DNA of 64,000 bases from Proteles cristata cristata (taxonomy: Eukaryota > Chordata > Mammalia > Carnivora > Hyaenidae), in NCBI GenBank assembly GCA_017311185.1, contig JAESUZ010002383.1, forward strand, positions 434,001 through 498,000. Direction: 5' to 3'. The stretch's first letter is position 1; each line of letters starts with the position of its first letter. Positions 1-13,438 of the stretch are shown piece after piece. The notes under the pieces were generated by a model that made no database searches, was not told where the DNA came from, and saw only the letters and a list, made by a program, of their open reading frames with translations. The translations under genes were made by a program, and so were the position numbers.

Positions 1-3000
1 TATACGGAATAATATAGTCAATGTACTGTAAATATACTGTAAATATAAACCTCAATATACTGTTCTCTATTAATCTTTTAGTATAAGTGTTAAATTTTCT
101 AAAATTGAATACACAAAACATTTCCTATTTTCCAGTGTTTCCACTTCAGCCTTGTGTAGGAGGCAACAAATATGCACACACATTAGAGACCTATTTTCTT
201 GGAAAATGCAGATTATTTGGCTATCAGGCTAGTGACACTGGCAAAGAAACAGCAAGTTGAGACACAGCAGAATTACCAAGTTAAAAAAAAAATTTGGCAA
301 GCCAGCACTGCCCATACCAGCTTCTGTTTTGATCAGTGTCCTAGGATTATTGTTCACCTCTTTCCAAGCTATGTTTTTTATGGGAGAGGCCTTAAACCAA
401 ACAGTTTAACAAGTGGCTAAAAAGCTGAATTTTGAAATCTGTTAAGTCATTGGCTCTTCCCAACCTGGAGACAGGGAGGCAACTTTGCTGTCAAAAGCTC
501 GCTGGAGAATTCCTGGGGGCGGATCTTACAGCTCACAGAGCTATTCATCATTTTAGTGAGCATCCTCAGAGGGGGGCCCTGGTGATTTACATGCTCCAGA
601 TAAATTATGATGCCTCTCATGATGTTATCATCATTTCAGCTCACGGATTCAAACACTTTCTGGGAGAGGACTTTTTTCACCCTTTCTTAAATGATGAACA
701 ACTCCCAGACAGATTATATTGTAGTTGTCAAGTAGAAAGATATAGGTATGTTTTCTTAAAGATAAACAACTCAGCCGCCACCACTAGCTGGCCTAGCAAC
801 AGGAAAACATTGTCCACCGAGAGTTCACTGTTTATCCCACCTGGAAAAGATCATCAAACTTGCGTGGTCTTTTATTCTTACTCCATCTCATGAGGAATTT
901 TCTCCCATAGCTTTACTGGATTATTCCATCTCTAATGGGGGTGGACCTAAAGAAAGCAAAAATCTGCTCCTCTCTTCCAATAAATCCACAAGGTATCCAT
1001 GTTCAGTTTTGACCTCATTTGACTTTGAATGGACTGGTCTGGGCACTCTACTCTGTCCACAAGCCAATTCATGGAACAGGTATTTTCTTCATCTCCAGCA
1101 TATCTTGTAAGATTTATATGGCGTCTGTGGGTGGTATATTTCTCATAATCATCTGAAATTAGACCATATAGTCCTTTAAAACAAGTGTGGCAGGCAAAAT
1201 AATGCCTAAAAAATGTTCACATCCTAATCCCTGGGTCCTGTGAATGTGTCATGGTGCATAGCAATGGATGGTTAAGATTGCAGATGGAGTTAAATTTGCT
1301 AATCAGCTGACCTTGAGATAGGAAGAGTCCTGGATTATCCAGGTGAGCCCACTGTAATCACGGGCGTCCTTAAAAGTGGAAGAGGGAGACAGGATTATCT
1401 GTTTAGAGTGAAGTGAGGTAAGAAAGATCTGACTGGCCACTCCTGGCTATATAGATGGGCAGGATGACCACAAGCCAAGGAGATTGGGCAGCCTCTAGAA
1501 GGTGGAAAAGGCAAGAAAATGGATTTTCCTTAAAGTCTTCAGGATGGAACACAGTGCTGCCTACACCTTGATTGTAACCCAGTGAGATGCATTTGGACTT
1601 CTGCGCACCCCCCCACCCCGAACTGTGTTGTGTTGTTTTTTTTAAGTCACTGTTCGCCCTAGTTTGTTAAAGCAGGAATAGGAGACTAAGGAAAGGAGAT
1701 AACATTTTAATTGTCTTATACTTTCAACACCTAGCCCAGAGCTGGCACATGGCAGCTACCTAGTTAATGTTTGGTAAATGAAGGAATGGTGTCCAAATGT
1801 CACAAAGCAAACTCCCTTTCTCTGTGGGAGTCTCCACTCCCTCTGGGTTCTTAGGTCCTCTCTGTAGATGCTTCTAGTTCTCCTTTCCCTTGCCCAGCCA
1901 TTGACCACCATTCGCTAAGCCCAGTGAGCCTGTCTGCCCCCTCCAACAGCTCAGCCATTGGCCAGATTCCTTAGATGACCCATCAATACTTTAAATGAAA
2001 CTGTCAATGCTGTTCTCACTTTTGTAGCCTCATTCTTACTCTGCACTTCACATTTAGTGTTTCAACACCCTTAAGATGCTTGGAGTTTCCAAACACAACA
2101 TTTGTATTATACTTCCATGACATATAGGTTGGCTTTTTTGGTGGGGGGCTGGGGGTGAAGAGGTATTTTGGTTTTGATTTTATTTTTGTGATATGTATAT
2201 CCTTGCTCTCGTAGTTCCTTGATTTGGGTCACAAACTCATATTTGTCCTTCAAATCTTACAGTATATCCAGGAGACTTCTTTGACCTCTTAGATACAATT
2301 CAAATCTTCTTGAATAAGATTTGTTGTTGCCTCTACTTTGAAACTTCCTTACTGTGGTTGTTGATGACTTAGTCCTCACTCTAACTTTGCTTCCTCCTTT
2401 TCCTCCCCTTCATGATAGTGTCTACAACCTCATGTCCAGTAACAATATTTTCCACACAGCAGGCTTTCAATCCCTATGTAATGAGTTAATGAATAGTGGT
2501 ATTTAGGGATCTAATCTTTGGAATTTTAAAGTAAGATATATTTACGTCTATATTAATAAAAGCAGATATATTTTTCACCTAGGACAGGAAAAAAAAATTC
2601 TGTTATAGTGCCCCGTAATGGTAAGACAAAAATTTAACTTTATTTTTTAATAGTATTATTTTTTCACAAATACAAATTACCTGGATATTATTAGAAAAAT
2701 TTTTGTTTGAATGTTTTTAGTTTTAGTGAAGTTTGGGCTGAATTGCTTAGTATGTGGTATTCAATCCAGAGTAGATGCTTTCTGTGCTTGATGTTGTGTG
2801 TTCTTGTTTAGTAGAAAGGAAAGGAAAAGGAAAATCAAAAGGATTCCTAAAGCTAGGAAATTGTGCTTAATAGAATCAGTTAAAATTATTGGCATGTAAG
2901 ATAACAGATTCTGAGAAAAACATCACCTCTAAGTTTTCTTCTATCTGTTGAAATCTCTTTGAAATAAGCACAGGTTGAGAGGAGGAGGTTAAGGTCAAGT

Positions 3001-5169
3001 TTATGTAAGTGAATTACCTGACTTGATGATAATTTTGGCTGTCGTCATGATTGATTTCTCTGTGTCATTCAGAATTAATCAAGAGAAAACTCAGGTAATC
3101 AGATCAGCTGAGCCTGTGTCTGGTTCGATGACCATATGTGCCATGGCTAAGGAGTTATTTTCTTCACATGCCATGTCCACTGATCATCAACCAGAATGGG
3201 AATCACTGGGTTTTCCCCATGGAACTGTGTTAAAGGAGGGAGAGGAGACGGAGTGGTAGCTGCATTAGAGCATAAAGCAGTCAGCAACTATGCACTTTGC
3301 AAATGGTCGATATCACAGAGCCTGTTGTCAGGATATTGTGGGTCCATAATGTGAAGCTAGAGTTTATAAGGTGCCTCCTTAGTGCAATAGTCAGCTTGTC
3401 AGTCTCGTAGAGTTCATGACTGCATTACTTTCAGGGATGTAAACATTCCTATGGATTTAATTATTTTATAAGCATTTATTTTATTTAATTATTTTATGAG
3501 CATCTTTTCATTAAAAGAGAAGCATGCATGAATCACATATAAAGAAAGTGTTCTTGGTAATAACACTTAAAATGAATTCTGTATTAAAGGATGCCCTTGA
3601 CAGACAGGCAGTATGGTTATCAGACTTACTCAGTAAAAATATAGGGTACTGAATTAAACTTGAATTTCAGATAAACCGCAAATTGTTTTAAATACAAGTA
3701 TATCCCATATATCACATGAGGCCAACTTATGTTGAAAAACATGTGTTGTGTGCTGATATTTAAATTTAACTGGACTTTTGTATTTTTACCTGGTAAACGT
3801 CACAGTTACTCTCTGGAACATACTCTTTAGTACTTTTAACTGTAGTTTTAGCAGCAAGTATGTGAACCCAACTAATGTCCTTTTAATGACCATCTTTAGT
3901 TATCTTATTAGTGGAGTTATAATTTAAAGGGGAAGAAATACAGATGAAGTTTCACCTGTGTCCACTAAAAAGGTAGGAAGTATAGTTTGGAAAGAGGATG
4001 TGTGTAAGTAATGGTTCTGGGAAATGTGCTGGAAAAATTTATAACAGGCGTATAGTATTTGTATCTTTGGATTTCACTTGATAAATTAGATGGGATTACT
4101 GCCTTACATGGAGAAGAGAAATATACCTCTTGGATATTTTGGTAGCTAGGATGATAGAGTGAACTTGGGTGAGGAAGTGTGGGAGGCAAAGCAGCAGCCA
4201 GCAGCACAGGGTTGGAGTTCATCAGAATAGCAATTACCCAAGTGGGTCAAATTCCTTCCTTTTTTTCTTTTTAGGAAAATAGATTTTGATCATTGAAGTT
4301 TAAGAGGAAATCACCTGGTTCATCCAACATGATCTTCAAAATACAAACATGCAAGGGATTTATATCATTTTTAAACTCCCCATCTCCAGTGAATGGCTCC
4401 TCTCTAGATTATTTGGAGTAAAAACAGCTGGCTCTCATAATTTATATGGGATTTGAATTGATGAAAAGGAGACACTGCTCTTGTAAGCACTGCTTATTCA
4501 CCTTCATACACAACACCTACCCTGGCCCCAGCTATCGGTCACTTCCCTACCTTTCACCATAGGCTGGCTCCATATGACTGCGAAGAGTCTAACCAAAGAG
4601 CCGGACACTTAGCCAGTCATCTGGATATTCTATTTATGGGAGTCCACATACCATTTTTAAAATAAAAGACAAAACATCTGTGCTATAATCAAGTGAGTTG
4701 TATCTTTTTCTCATTGAAAATACTTGACCTCATAAAGGCAAAGACATAAATTCACAGTACTTAATAACATTATCTTAGGAATTCCTTCCCTCTAAACTGA
4801 TTAGTTCCTAAATGAAGATTTCTAAATAGCAGCGCTAGTGACACTTTAAACCAGAGAATTCTTTATTTGGGGGGTGGCCAGAGCATTGCTCACTATTTAG
4901 CACCATCTTGGAATCTACCCACTAGATGCCCGAAGGCCCTTTAACTCCTGGTCACGACAACCTGAAAGGCCTTCAGACGATGCCAAATTTCCCCTGGGGA
5001 GGACAGTTGAGAACCAGTAGCCTAAACTATCCAATATCAAGAGTTGTATCCATGCACCACCTAGCATGGGAGGCGTCAGTGAACGGGAAGTCTAGGGATA
5101 GTAGCAGAGACACAGGAATGGGAATGCGATGGGGCTGCGGAGGGTAGAGGGCAGGTGCAGTAAACGGTA
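1..5169. other. Intergenic DNA, no gene recognised
   Basis: Apart from the repeat at 1190-1700 and a short L2-like 3' end at about 1725-1800, I recognise no gene, exon or structured RNA. Open frames here are short (153 codons at most, 432-893) and show no domain features. Confidence 0.6.
1190..1700 (+). repeat. Ancient interspersed repeat, family unassigned (copy A)
   Basis: cacatcctaatccctgggtc ... cttgagataggaagagtcct ... ctggattatcc resembles a repeat common across mammals. A second copy in the opposite orientation is at 50470-50970. Confidence 0.5.
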
Positions 5170-5380
5170 AGAGCCCTAGCTATTTCATTCACTCATTCAT
5201 TCATCATTTCTCATTCATGCATTCTTTCACTCAAACAAATATGTATTGAAAGCATACTAAGCAGAAAGAGAGCATCCTAGCTATTCTGAGGGCTGGGCAT
5301 TCCAGGAAAGAAGCAAACATGGAGTTTCTGCTCTCATGGAGCATATACCCAAATGGAGTGTGGAGGACAATAAATAAGAA
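5170..5380 (-). mobile_element. L2-family fragment
   Basis: attcattcactcattcattc followed by aacaaatatgtattgaaagc and ctctcatggagcatataccc is the reversed L2 3' region. Confidence 0.6.
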
Positions 5381-5799
5381 GAGAACGGATGGGCCTGGTG
5401 TTAACAAATGCAGTGATGGCGCTAGTGCAGGAAAGGATGGCCGTGCTCAGTCAGGGTCTGGTTGGGGAAACAGAAAACACAGCAGCAATTTTAACAGCGA
5501 GAATGTCACACGGAGAATGGATGACCAAGGGTGACTGGGGTGATGAAGGTGGAATGAGGACATGGAGGTCACACACAACAGCTGGCCCAATACGGACAGT
5601 AACAGCAAGCCAGCAAAAATGGGCCGGTGGCTCCACCTTAGCCGCCTTGCAACCTCCCTCCAGCACCCACTAAGGGTGGAGATCAGAAGGGAACCCAGTC
5701 CCAGCTTCACAAAGAAGAGCATGGGTGGGAGACTGAAGCTGACAGAGCCTCAGAACCAGGGTAGGGGGTTATTCTTTTCTACACGAGTTCTTTGGCGCC

Positions 5800-5980
5800 T
5801 ACCCTGCCCTCCTCCAGACAATGTCTTTGTCACTTTTCTCTGTGTGTGGCTGTGCTTCGGAAGAATCATCCATTCTTCTATAAACTCCTTCAAGGCAGAG
5901 GCAGCCTATTTACCTATCTTCTATTATCACAAAATGTTGTTAAGTGAATGAATAAAGAATGAATGAATGAATGGAATGAT
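5800..5980 (+). mobile_element. L2-family 3' fragment
   Basis: actccttcaaggcagaggca ... ttgttaagtgaatgaataaa with an (AATG)n tail at 5948-5975. Confidence 0.6.
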
Positions 5981-6074
5981 GCCTTTAACATAATGCTATT
6001 GTCATTTTTCTGAATTATTTCACTTAATGCCAACCTCAAGTTTTAAACTGTTTAGTTTAAAATGAAGCACAAAT

Positions 6075-6292
6075 TGGGGCGCCTGGGTGGCTTAGTCGGT
6101 TAAGCGTCCGACTTTCGCTTAGGTCATGATCTCGCGGTTCGTCGGGGTTCGAGCCCCGCGTCGGGCTCTGTGCTGACTGCCAGCTCAGAGCCTGGAGCCT
6201 GTTTCAGTCTGTGACTCCCTCTCTCTCTGACCCTCCCTGCTCACGCTGTCTCTCTCTCTCTCTCCTAGAAATAAATAAAAAACATTAAAAAA
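6075..6292 (+). mobile_element. CAN-SINE (felid type), full length
   Basis: tRNA-derived head ggggcgcctgggtggcttag with pol III A-box and B-box (ggttcgagccc) matches, CT-rich tract, and an aaataaataaaa tail. It is flanked by a perfect 19-bp target duplication TTTAAAATGAAGCACAAAT (6056-6074 and 6293-6311), which points to a recent insertion. Confidence 0.97.
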
Positions 6293-6404
6293 TTTAAAAT
6301 GAAGCACAAATGTCATGGAAATTAAGCAACTATAGCTGAAATATTACTTGCCCATACCTGGTTAGATTGGTGCATTAACAGCTTTTTAGCCTGTAGTGAT
6401 GTGC

Positions 6405-6433
6405 GTGAGTGTGTGTGTGTGTGTGTGTGTGTG
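6405..6433. repeat. (GT)n microsatellite
   Basis: Short GT run in intergenic DNA about 100 bp 3' of the SINE at 6075. Confidence 0.9.
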
Positions 6434-7469
6434 GCACGTGCATGCTGGGTGTGGGTCGATTCAATCTGATTCAGTAAATATTAGGTAGGCACCCACTAAG
6501 TGCAAATCTCTGTGTCAGATGCTACATGGGACCCAAAAGAATTAAACTCAGTCCCCAAATGACTCAGAATATTGATTTCTGTGTGTGCCATCTGGTACAT
6601 ATCACTATTTTTAAAAGGTCTTTTCCTTGATTTATTGAGGTCTTCTTGAAACCTATTATTTTCTGTTTTTAAAGATATTAACAATGCCCATCTGCCCCCA
6701 CCTCACTTCCGCCTCCAGCTTCATCTCTTTTAAGAACAGAATAAGCTGATTTCCCCCCAGAAGTAACCTTTTGGTAGTAATTGTCTAAAGAGAGAAATTA
6801 ACTCTTTCAGACTCCCAGGGCACCATTACTAAATGTTCTGTAAAGCTTTTTGCTAATTACCACTTGGAGAGAGACTTGACATCTGGAAAATAGTATCCAA
6901 TGTGTATACGTTGGTTTCCTTCATTGTTATCCCAAAGAAGGGCATGACTTCATCACTCTCAAGAGAAAGAAGCCTCACAGATTCTTATTCATAGATAAGA
7001 ATGGGATGGGGTTGTGGGCTGGGGGAATTCTAGTTTCCCAACATACTTCAGAAGTTTGGCCCCTGGCACCTTAGATATCCTAAGCATAGACCACACCACT
7101 GGGAAGTGCAAGGGGGAAGCTCAGGGGTTGGGGGCCATCCCCACTAGGCTGTTATGGGGGCCTTGGTTGTAAAACGTGATCTTCCCCAGCTAATCTCCAA
7201 AAATACCAACAATTTACGTCAGATGCTGTTACATTTAACAATGAATCTTGCCTCTTCTCTTTGAAGAAGCACTCTGTTGAACGTTAATACTTTCTCCCCC
7301 TATTGATTCAGCGTGGTTTGAAGATCCATGAATACCTTGTTCAATATTTGTGGTTTGAAATATTCCTTAGTCTCAGCTTTTAGGGATGAAATCCGGGGTT
7401 CTTTGGATTACTTCATTATGGATAGTCCCAAGATCTTCTCCACTTATATTATCACAGATCTGATCCATT

Positions 7470-7640
7470 TTATTTAAAAATTTTTAATGTTTGTTTTTGA
7501 GAGAGACCAAGTGCCAGTGGGGGAGACACAGGATCCAAAGCAGGCTCCAGGCTCTGAGCTGTCAGCACAGAGCCTGATACAGGGCTCGAACTCACTAACC
7601 TCGAGATCACGACCTGAGCCAAAGTCAGAGGCTTAACCGA
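7470..7640 (-). mobile_element. CAN-SINE, 5'-truncated
   Basis: Lacks about the first 20 nt of the head. A 10-bp duplication CTGATCCATT at 7460-7469 and 7641-7650 brackets it. Confidence 0.85.
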
Positions 7641-9814
7641 CTGATCCATTATAAATTCAGAATTTAGCCTCTGAAAGTTCTTAAAAATAACACGATATTG
7701 TTCATGTCTTTGTGAGATTCCTAACTGTAGCCCTATCTTATAACCAGGACATCACTGAAAGACTATTATGGATCATGCTGAAGGTTTGATACAGGTTGGA
7801 ACAGTCTAGTGTTAAATAGAATCCCCAAACCCAAACAGTGCTAAAATTCAAACCCTGGGCCCCCAAGCAAATTTTTCTTAGATGGACCATTTTTACTTTG
7901 AGGTAAAAACTCTTCAGCAGAAAAACAATCTCCTTTGACATTTGTAAGAGATCTTAGGTGCATGAATCATGAAAATGCAAATGATCTATTATATGCCGTC
8001 GAAAACAATTTTTCAAAGCAGCTCGGCAGATGTATTATGTCATACGCATTCCCCTCCACTTATTATTTGGCTAAGATAAACATTCCCAGTCAATGCTGAT
8101 TGCATTTAGCCTGATCATATTCTTTGTACATGTTTCAATGCTGATCCTATTTCCTGCTTTTAACCGTGCAAATACATGACAATAAAGAAAATAATTTTGT
8201 TAGCAATTGAATTACAAAATGTGTTCAGTTCTCCATTAATAAAACCCCTATCTTGTTCAACATCCTCAGTAAATAGCCTTTATATTTTTCCTCTCTTCAG
8301 TGTGCCAGCTGACAATAGAAAACATTAACTGGGTCTGAAGACCGCAAAGCAAAAGACATGGTTAGTCAGCGCCATCTAGTGGGTAATACAAAGTTTGACC
8401 AAAGTTTTTGGATCTTGCTTTTTCTCTAACATAAATAGAACGGCCCCTACTGGGTCGTATTATATACTCCCACGGCAGTAAAATAAGGACTTTCCTCATA
8501 GACTCGCATATGAAGAATTAAATTTGTACCTGCCTCACTGGTATCTAGTATGCAGCTGACCTGCCATCTTATTCCTGTGAACCTGCAGATCTCAAATTTC
8601 TCTTCAAAGGACAATAAAGAACTAGAGGAAAATTTTAGTGAACTACCAAAGATTTTTGTTTGTTTTGTTTTTTGCTTGTTTTTTTTTTTTTAATTCAAGC
8701 TTCTTTTTCTTATTATTAACCATATTTTGTTGTCTTTCCCGGTGTCTTCTTGGGTGGTGCCAAGACTCCTTCACTGCCATAACTTCTAGCTGACAGGTGA
8801 TCCTTTCTTCTCAAGGAGGTTCATATATGTTGTTCATCTATGTTGGACTGGCTGCCTCTGCTATTGGTAACTGTTGTGTATAAATACCCCAAATGACCAA
8901 TGTTGCCCCATAGACAAGGACGTTTCTATGCGCCTGTTCAGGAGGAAGAAGTTACAGAAGAGAAGACCTTCACTCTCAGCAACCTTAAAGATTTAAGGGT
9001 CAAAATTGTTCAGGGAGAATGGTGTGGGAAAGAAACACAGGGGAAATGGCAGATAAAATTAAATTTCTTTAAAACTTGCAGCCCATTAACAAATATTTGA
9101 GGCAGGCAGAGTTGAACATTTCTCCAGGAACCCCTACTGTCCTAATGTTAATGCTTTGCTAGAGGGAAAAGCAGCCTTGGCTTGACAATAGCAGTAATCT
9201 GTGAGTCTTTTTTTTTTTTTTTTTTGGAGTAGGAAAATCCCTTTGGAAACTTCCCTTTGACTTTACCCTCCCCCCCCAACTCCCAAGTACATAATCAGTC
9301 TTTCCTCACTATCCTGGGGTAGCTCTGCCTGCCCAGGGATCCTGTCCCCATGATTCCAAAAATCACCTTTTTGCACCCAACACTTCTCAAGAGTTATTTC
9401 TTGGCCCTCAGCTCCGGACCCCACCATCACTCAAAAACCCCATCAGTTACTACTCTCCTACTCTTTCTATCCACTACCAAGCATGTTCTGAGTGCAATGA
9501 AGTTTTATTACTCAGGAATAAATAATATATCAAAGTCAAATTAAAAATGGATTTTAAATTAAAAAAACATAAGTAGAGAAAATAAGTAGATAAAATGGCA
9601 TTTTATATAATATTTTAAAATATTTTGATTCTTTTAAAATTTGAATATAACCCCTAGTATCACATACATTCCATTTAAATGTATTACTACACTATTCAAA
9701 TCCCAACACTATTAAATCAGGTAAGAATATGTGGAGCAAACAGTGAAAGCAAAAATTGGCACTTATCTGATAATCTTCCCAGTGAAGACAATTAATCAAG
9801 AATGTTTCATTCTA

Positions 9815-10040
9815 GGGGTGCCCTGGGTGTCTCAGTTGGTTAAGCATCTGACTCTTGGTTTTGGCTCAGGTCATGATCTCACAGTTCGTGAGGTGAAGCC
9901 CTGCATCTGGCTCTGCACTGACAGTGTGGAGCCTGCTTGGGATTCACTCCCTCTCTCTGTCTCTATCCCCCTGTTTTTGCTCGCTCACTCGCTCTCTCTC
10001 TCTCTCTCTCTCAAAATAAATAAATTTAAAAAAAGAAAAG
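9815..10040 (+). mobile_element. CAN-SINE
   Basis: Diverged head ggggtgccctgggtgtctca; long (CT)n before the tail. Flanks tgtttcattcta / tatttcattcta are a near-perfect target duplication. Confidence 0.92.
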
Positions 10041-10479
10041 ACTATTTCATTCTAACTGTATTTGGCCATAATCAGAAAGTCTATAGACATCATTGAGGAA
10101 GCTAACTTGGTCACTTACCCTCACTCTGCTCTTTGGAACTATTCAATATATTCCCCGTGTTGATCCCTTTATTTACACCAATGTGGGAGCTGGAGACCAA
10201 ATTCAGACAGTGCCCTTGAACAGAGAAGAAGTATCTTAGAGATTCTAGGGTCAGGAGTTAGAGGTTGGGATCACAGATTAACTTTTTATAGAGCTTTGAT
10301 ACTGCTTTTCAAGGCTGCTCTGTTAGACAACTGGAATTTACTCCACAGCATGAAGAACTTTCGTGTATTTTTTTCCAGAAACCAGAACTGATAAGATATA
10401 TTACTATAAAGATGGTCCCCAGCTTAAAATGGTTTGACTTAAAATTGGCCAATGAAGTTTTGGAGGTTAGCAAGTCTAA

Positions 10480-10790
10480 AATCTGCAGGGTAAGCTGGAG
10501 ACCCAGGAGAGAGTTGATGTGGCAATTCTAGTTTGAAGCCTGTCTACTGCAGAATTTCCTTTTGCTTGGAGAAGATGGTTCATTTATTTTACTTGGGCCA
10601 TCAACTGATCAGACAAAGCCCACCCACATCATAGAAAGCAATCTGCTTTATCCGAAGTCCACCAATGAATGTTAATCTCATTCAAAACACCTTACTGAAA
10701 CATCCAGAATACTGTGTAACTGCATATTCAGGAATTGTGGCCCAGGCAACTTGATGCATAAAATGTCCTATCACATTAGGTAAAGTGTGC
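10480..10790. repeat. Interspersed repeat next to ERV remnant
   Basis: gacccaggagagagttgatg ... cagacaaagcccacccacat ... gttaatctcattcaaaacac resembles a repeated mammalian sequence whose family I cannot name with certainty. It abuts the pol remnant. Confidence 0.4.
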
Positions 10791-10869
10791 AGCAGGGACA
10801 AGGAAGGATATGGGAGAGTTTGGGAGCAGCTTTAAAACCTGCTTCTCACCCACCTCAATACAATGATTA

Positions 10870-11500
10870 TATCAGAGGTTCTATGTAGCCTCTCTATTTG
10901 CTACTGACACTCGAGCAACATTGGATCTGCTGGATAATACGGCTCAAGTAGTGGGACAGCTTACACGGCAGCCTGGACCTGTTACAGAGACTTCTCTTGT
11001 TCTGGGTCACACTCAAACCTAGCAGCTTTTCAGGAAACCCGGTGAATGAGCCAGAGTAACACACCCAGATGATAAATTTGGTTCCACAGAATCCCAGTAG
11101 GCATTGTGCCTCTTTTTTGGTTATAGGAAGGGTCAGATGCAACAATATATCTTGACATGACCTACTTTACTGGACTTCTGGAAATTTCAGAGGTAGAGGC
11201 AAATGACTTAGCAATAAGTCTAGAGTAGTTGCTACTTTTTGTTCACTAGGTCCAATCAGTATATTGATTATCAGTGTAATAGACCAGTATGATATCTTAA
11301 GGGAGGGAAACGTCCTTGATCTGTGATCATGATCCTTGCAGATTAAATTATATCCTGATGTAGGACAGTGAAGGTGTATTGCTCGACTTGCCAAATGAAA
11401 GCAAACTATTTCTGGTGGGCCTTATGGACAAGTATGGAGAAAAGGGCATTTGTCAGATCAATAGCTGCATACTATTGATCCCTTATTGATTCAACACATA
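10870..11500 (-). mobile_element. Endogenous retrovirus pol remnant
   Basis: Two stretches of the same - strand frame (11394-11167 and 11145-10894), separated by one in-frame stop, read as the reverse transcriptase and its connection to RNase H of a gammaretrovirus-like pol. LIGPSEQKVATTLDLL and PITKKEAQCLLGF are the recognisable segments in this window. A further piece in another frame (AIDLTNALFSI, near 11430-11465) shows a frameshift upstream. The position of the catalytic Asp pair is disrupted and the frame changes around it. No LTRs, gag or env were recognised nearby. It is a dead fragment. Confidence 0.65.
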
Positions 11501-11719
11501 AATTTAAGGGAGATAAAATTCAACTCTTAATGACCCTCATGTTCATAAAGCATTCTTTCAGTGTAACCGTTGGCTAAATCCCTATAAAAATATTTTGCAT
11601 AGTAACTCAATGGAGAATCACATTCTCCCTCATTCTGTTATTATGGTTTTTACAATAATTTAACAGGAAAACTCTTCACTATCAAGAGGTAGTTTCTGCT
11701 TCTCCCTCACACATGCTAA

Positions 11720-11905
11720 CCCAGTACTTTTTAAGCTGTTAAGTACATTTCCTCATCTGGAGAACCTTAGTAAAATGCAGAGTCTGATTCTGGAAGCCTA
11801 CAGTGGGACCTAAGGTTCTGTATCTAACAAGTTCCCAGATGATGATGGTGGTGGTGGTGGTTATGATGGTGATGATATGAGAACCACTCTATGAGAACCA
11901 GGACA
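11720..11905. mobile_element. MER5-like hAT transposon with internal triplet expansion
   Basis: The sequence ccagatgatg ... gagaaccact follows the usual MER5 3' half (aacaagttcccagatgatg), but a GAT/GGT triplet run occupies 11838-11876 where the unexpanded element has a few bases. Confidence 0.6.
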
Positions 11906-12846
11906 TACAGTTCCTTCCGTAAGCCATGGATCAAAAATTAATTCATTTGAAAAAAAAGAAACATAACAAAGAAACAAAATAATTGCCTCAGCAAAAGACT
12001 GCACCAAGTACTCTTAACTGTTGATGTTATATAGATGAAGTCATGTGAACGGGTTTTCCATTATAACCTGACATCATCACCATGGACACCTGTCAGCATT
12101 TACAGGGGGACAAAGTCAGGGCTTTTCCATTTCTCTGAGCCTTGTTGTCAATTACTTTCTGAAGGAGGACTCATTAACCCAAGAGCAGCAGAATGAGATT
12201 TAACTTCTGATAGATGTATAAGAAGCCCATTTCTTCCTTATCTGCCCCTAAACCTCAATTTAATAGGCTATAGTTGAACTAAATGTGATGGAACACTCTT
12301 TAAATAGTGTATTATTCTGATGGAGGTCTCAGAAAAAAACAAATTCTACAAGGTATTCCAAAATAAGTTATAAATGAATATAATCGTTTCTATAAAAATA
12401 GTATTTCTGGCTACCTCATGGCACCTCCTCCATGCAGACTACTGGAGTATTTTCTATGTAGTGCCTCAGAGAGGAGGATATCATCATAAAAGTACTGATA
12501 ACAAGAATCAAATTCTTGACTTGGAAGTTTCAAGAGCCAAGTCCAAGGACCAGTCATTATTTGGAAGAGTTGGAAGAATTGTCTATTATTCAGAGTCAAG
12601 GTCTAGAGCTGAGTATGAAGACACCGTGTGCCCTGTCTTCTCCACTTTTCATCCTATCCCCAAGAGTAATGTCTCAGAACTAATGTCCCAGTACTTTCTA
12701 GGGAGTCCTGAATCTAACAGGGCACAGGATCAGAGGAAATTGGCAGATGGTGTGTCTAGGCAAAGGACTCAAAGACAGTCTGGCTGGTTTCTATGATCTC
12801 CAAAGTGTGGAAACTAACACATGAGTATCTCTCACTTAAGAAAAAT

Positions 12847-13065
12847 TGGGGCGTCTGAGTGGCTTAGTAGGTTAAGCGTCTGACTTCAGCTCAAGTCATG
12901 ATCTCATGATTCGTGAGTTCAAGCCAAGCCCTGCATCAGGCTCTGCACTGACAGCTCAGAGCCTGGAGCCTGCTTTGGAGTCTGTGTCTCCCCTCTCTCT
13001 CTCTGCCCCTTTCCAGCTCATGCTCTCTGTTTACCAAAACTGAATAAACATTAAGAAAAATAAGA
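12847..13065 (+). mobile_element. CAN-SINE
   Basis: Head ggggcgtctgagtggcttag and a short CT tract; the tail ends aataaacattaagaaaaa. No clear target duplication. Confidence 0.9.
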
Positions 13066-13203
13066 TAGGAAGAATAGAATATTTCCTGGGCATTTAAGAG
13101 AAGAGTGGAATTAATTACAAATGAGAACGGGGAATGAGAGAGATGCATAAGCAATCTACATGGATAGAGGATATACGATGGAGGAATAGAAAAGTCAGAG
13201 TAC

Positions 13204-13438
13204 GGGGCGCCTGGGTGGCTTAGTCGGTTAAGCGTCCGACTTTCGCTTGGGTCATGATCTCACGGTTCGTGGGTTTGAGCCCCGCGTCGGGCTCTGTGCT
13301 GACTGCCAGCTCAGAGCCTGGAGCCTGTTTCAGTCTGTGACTCCCTCTCTCTCTCTGACCCTCCCCTGCTCACGCCGTCTCTCTCTCTCTCCTAGAAATA
13401 AATAAAACATTAAAAAAAATTTAACAACAACAACAAAA
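13204..13438 (+). mobile_element. CAN-SINE, young copy
   Basis: Very close to the copy at 6075. Perfect 14-bp duplication AAAAGTCAGAGTAC at 13190-13203 and 13439-13452; the tail includes an (aac)n run. Confidence 0.97.

Larger units (their letters stand above)
6312..9799. other. Intergenic DNA
   Basis: Holds the GT repeat, the truncated SINE at 7470-7640, and T-rich runs at about 8680 and 9210. No exon or RNA gene was recognised. Confidence 0.6.

Noticed and set aside
12374..12796. 140-codon open frame in intergenic DNA
   Set aside because: No recognisable domain, no CpG or promoter context, no splice support, and another frame overlaps on the other strand.
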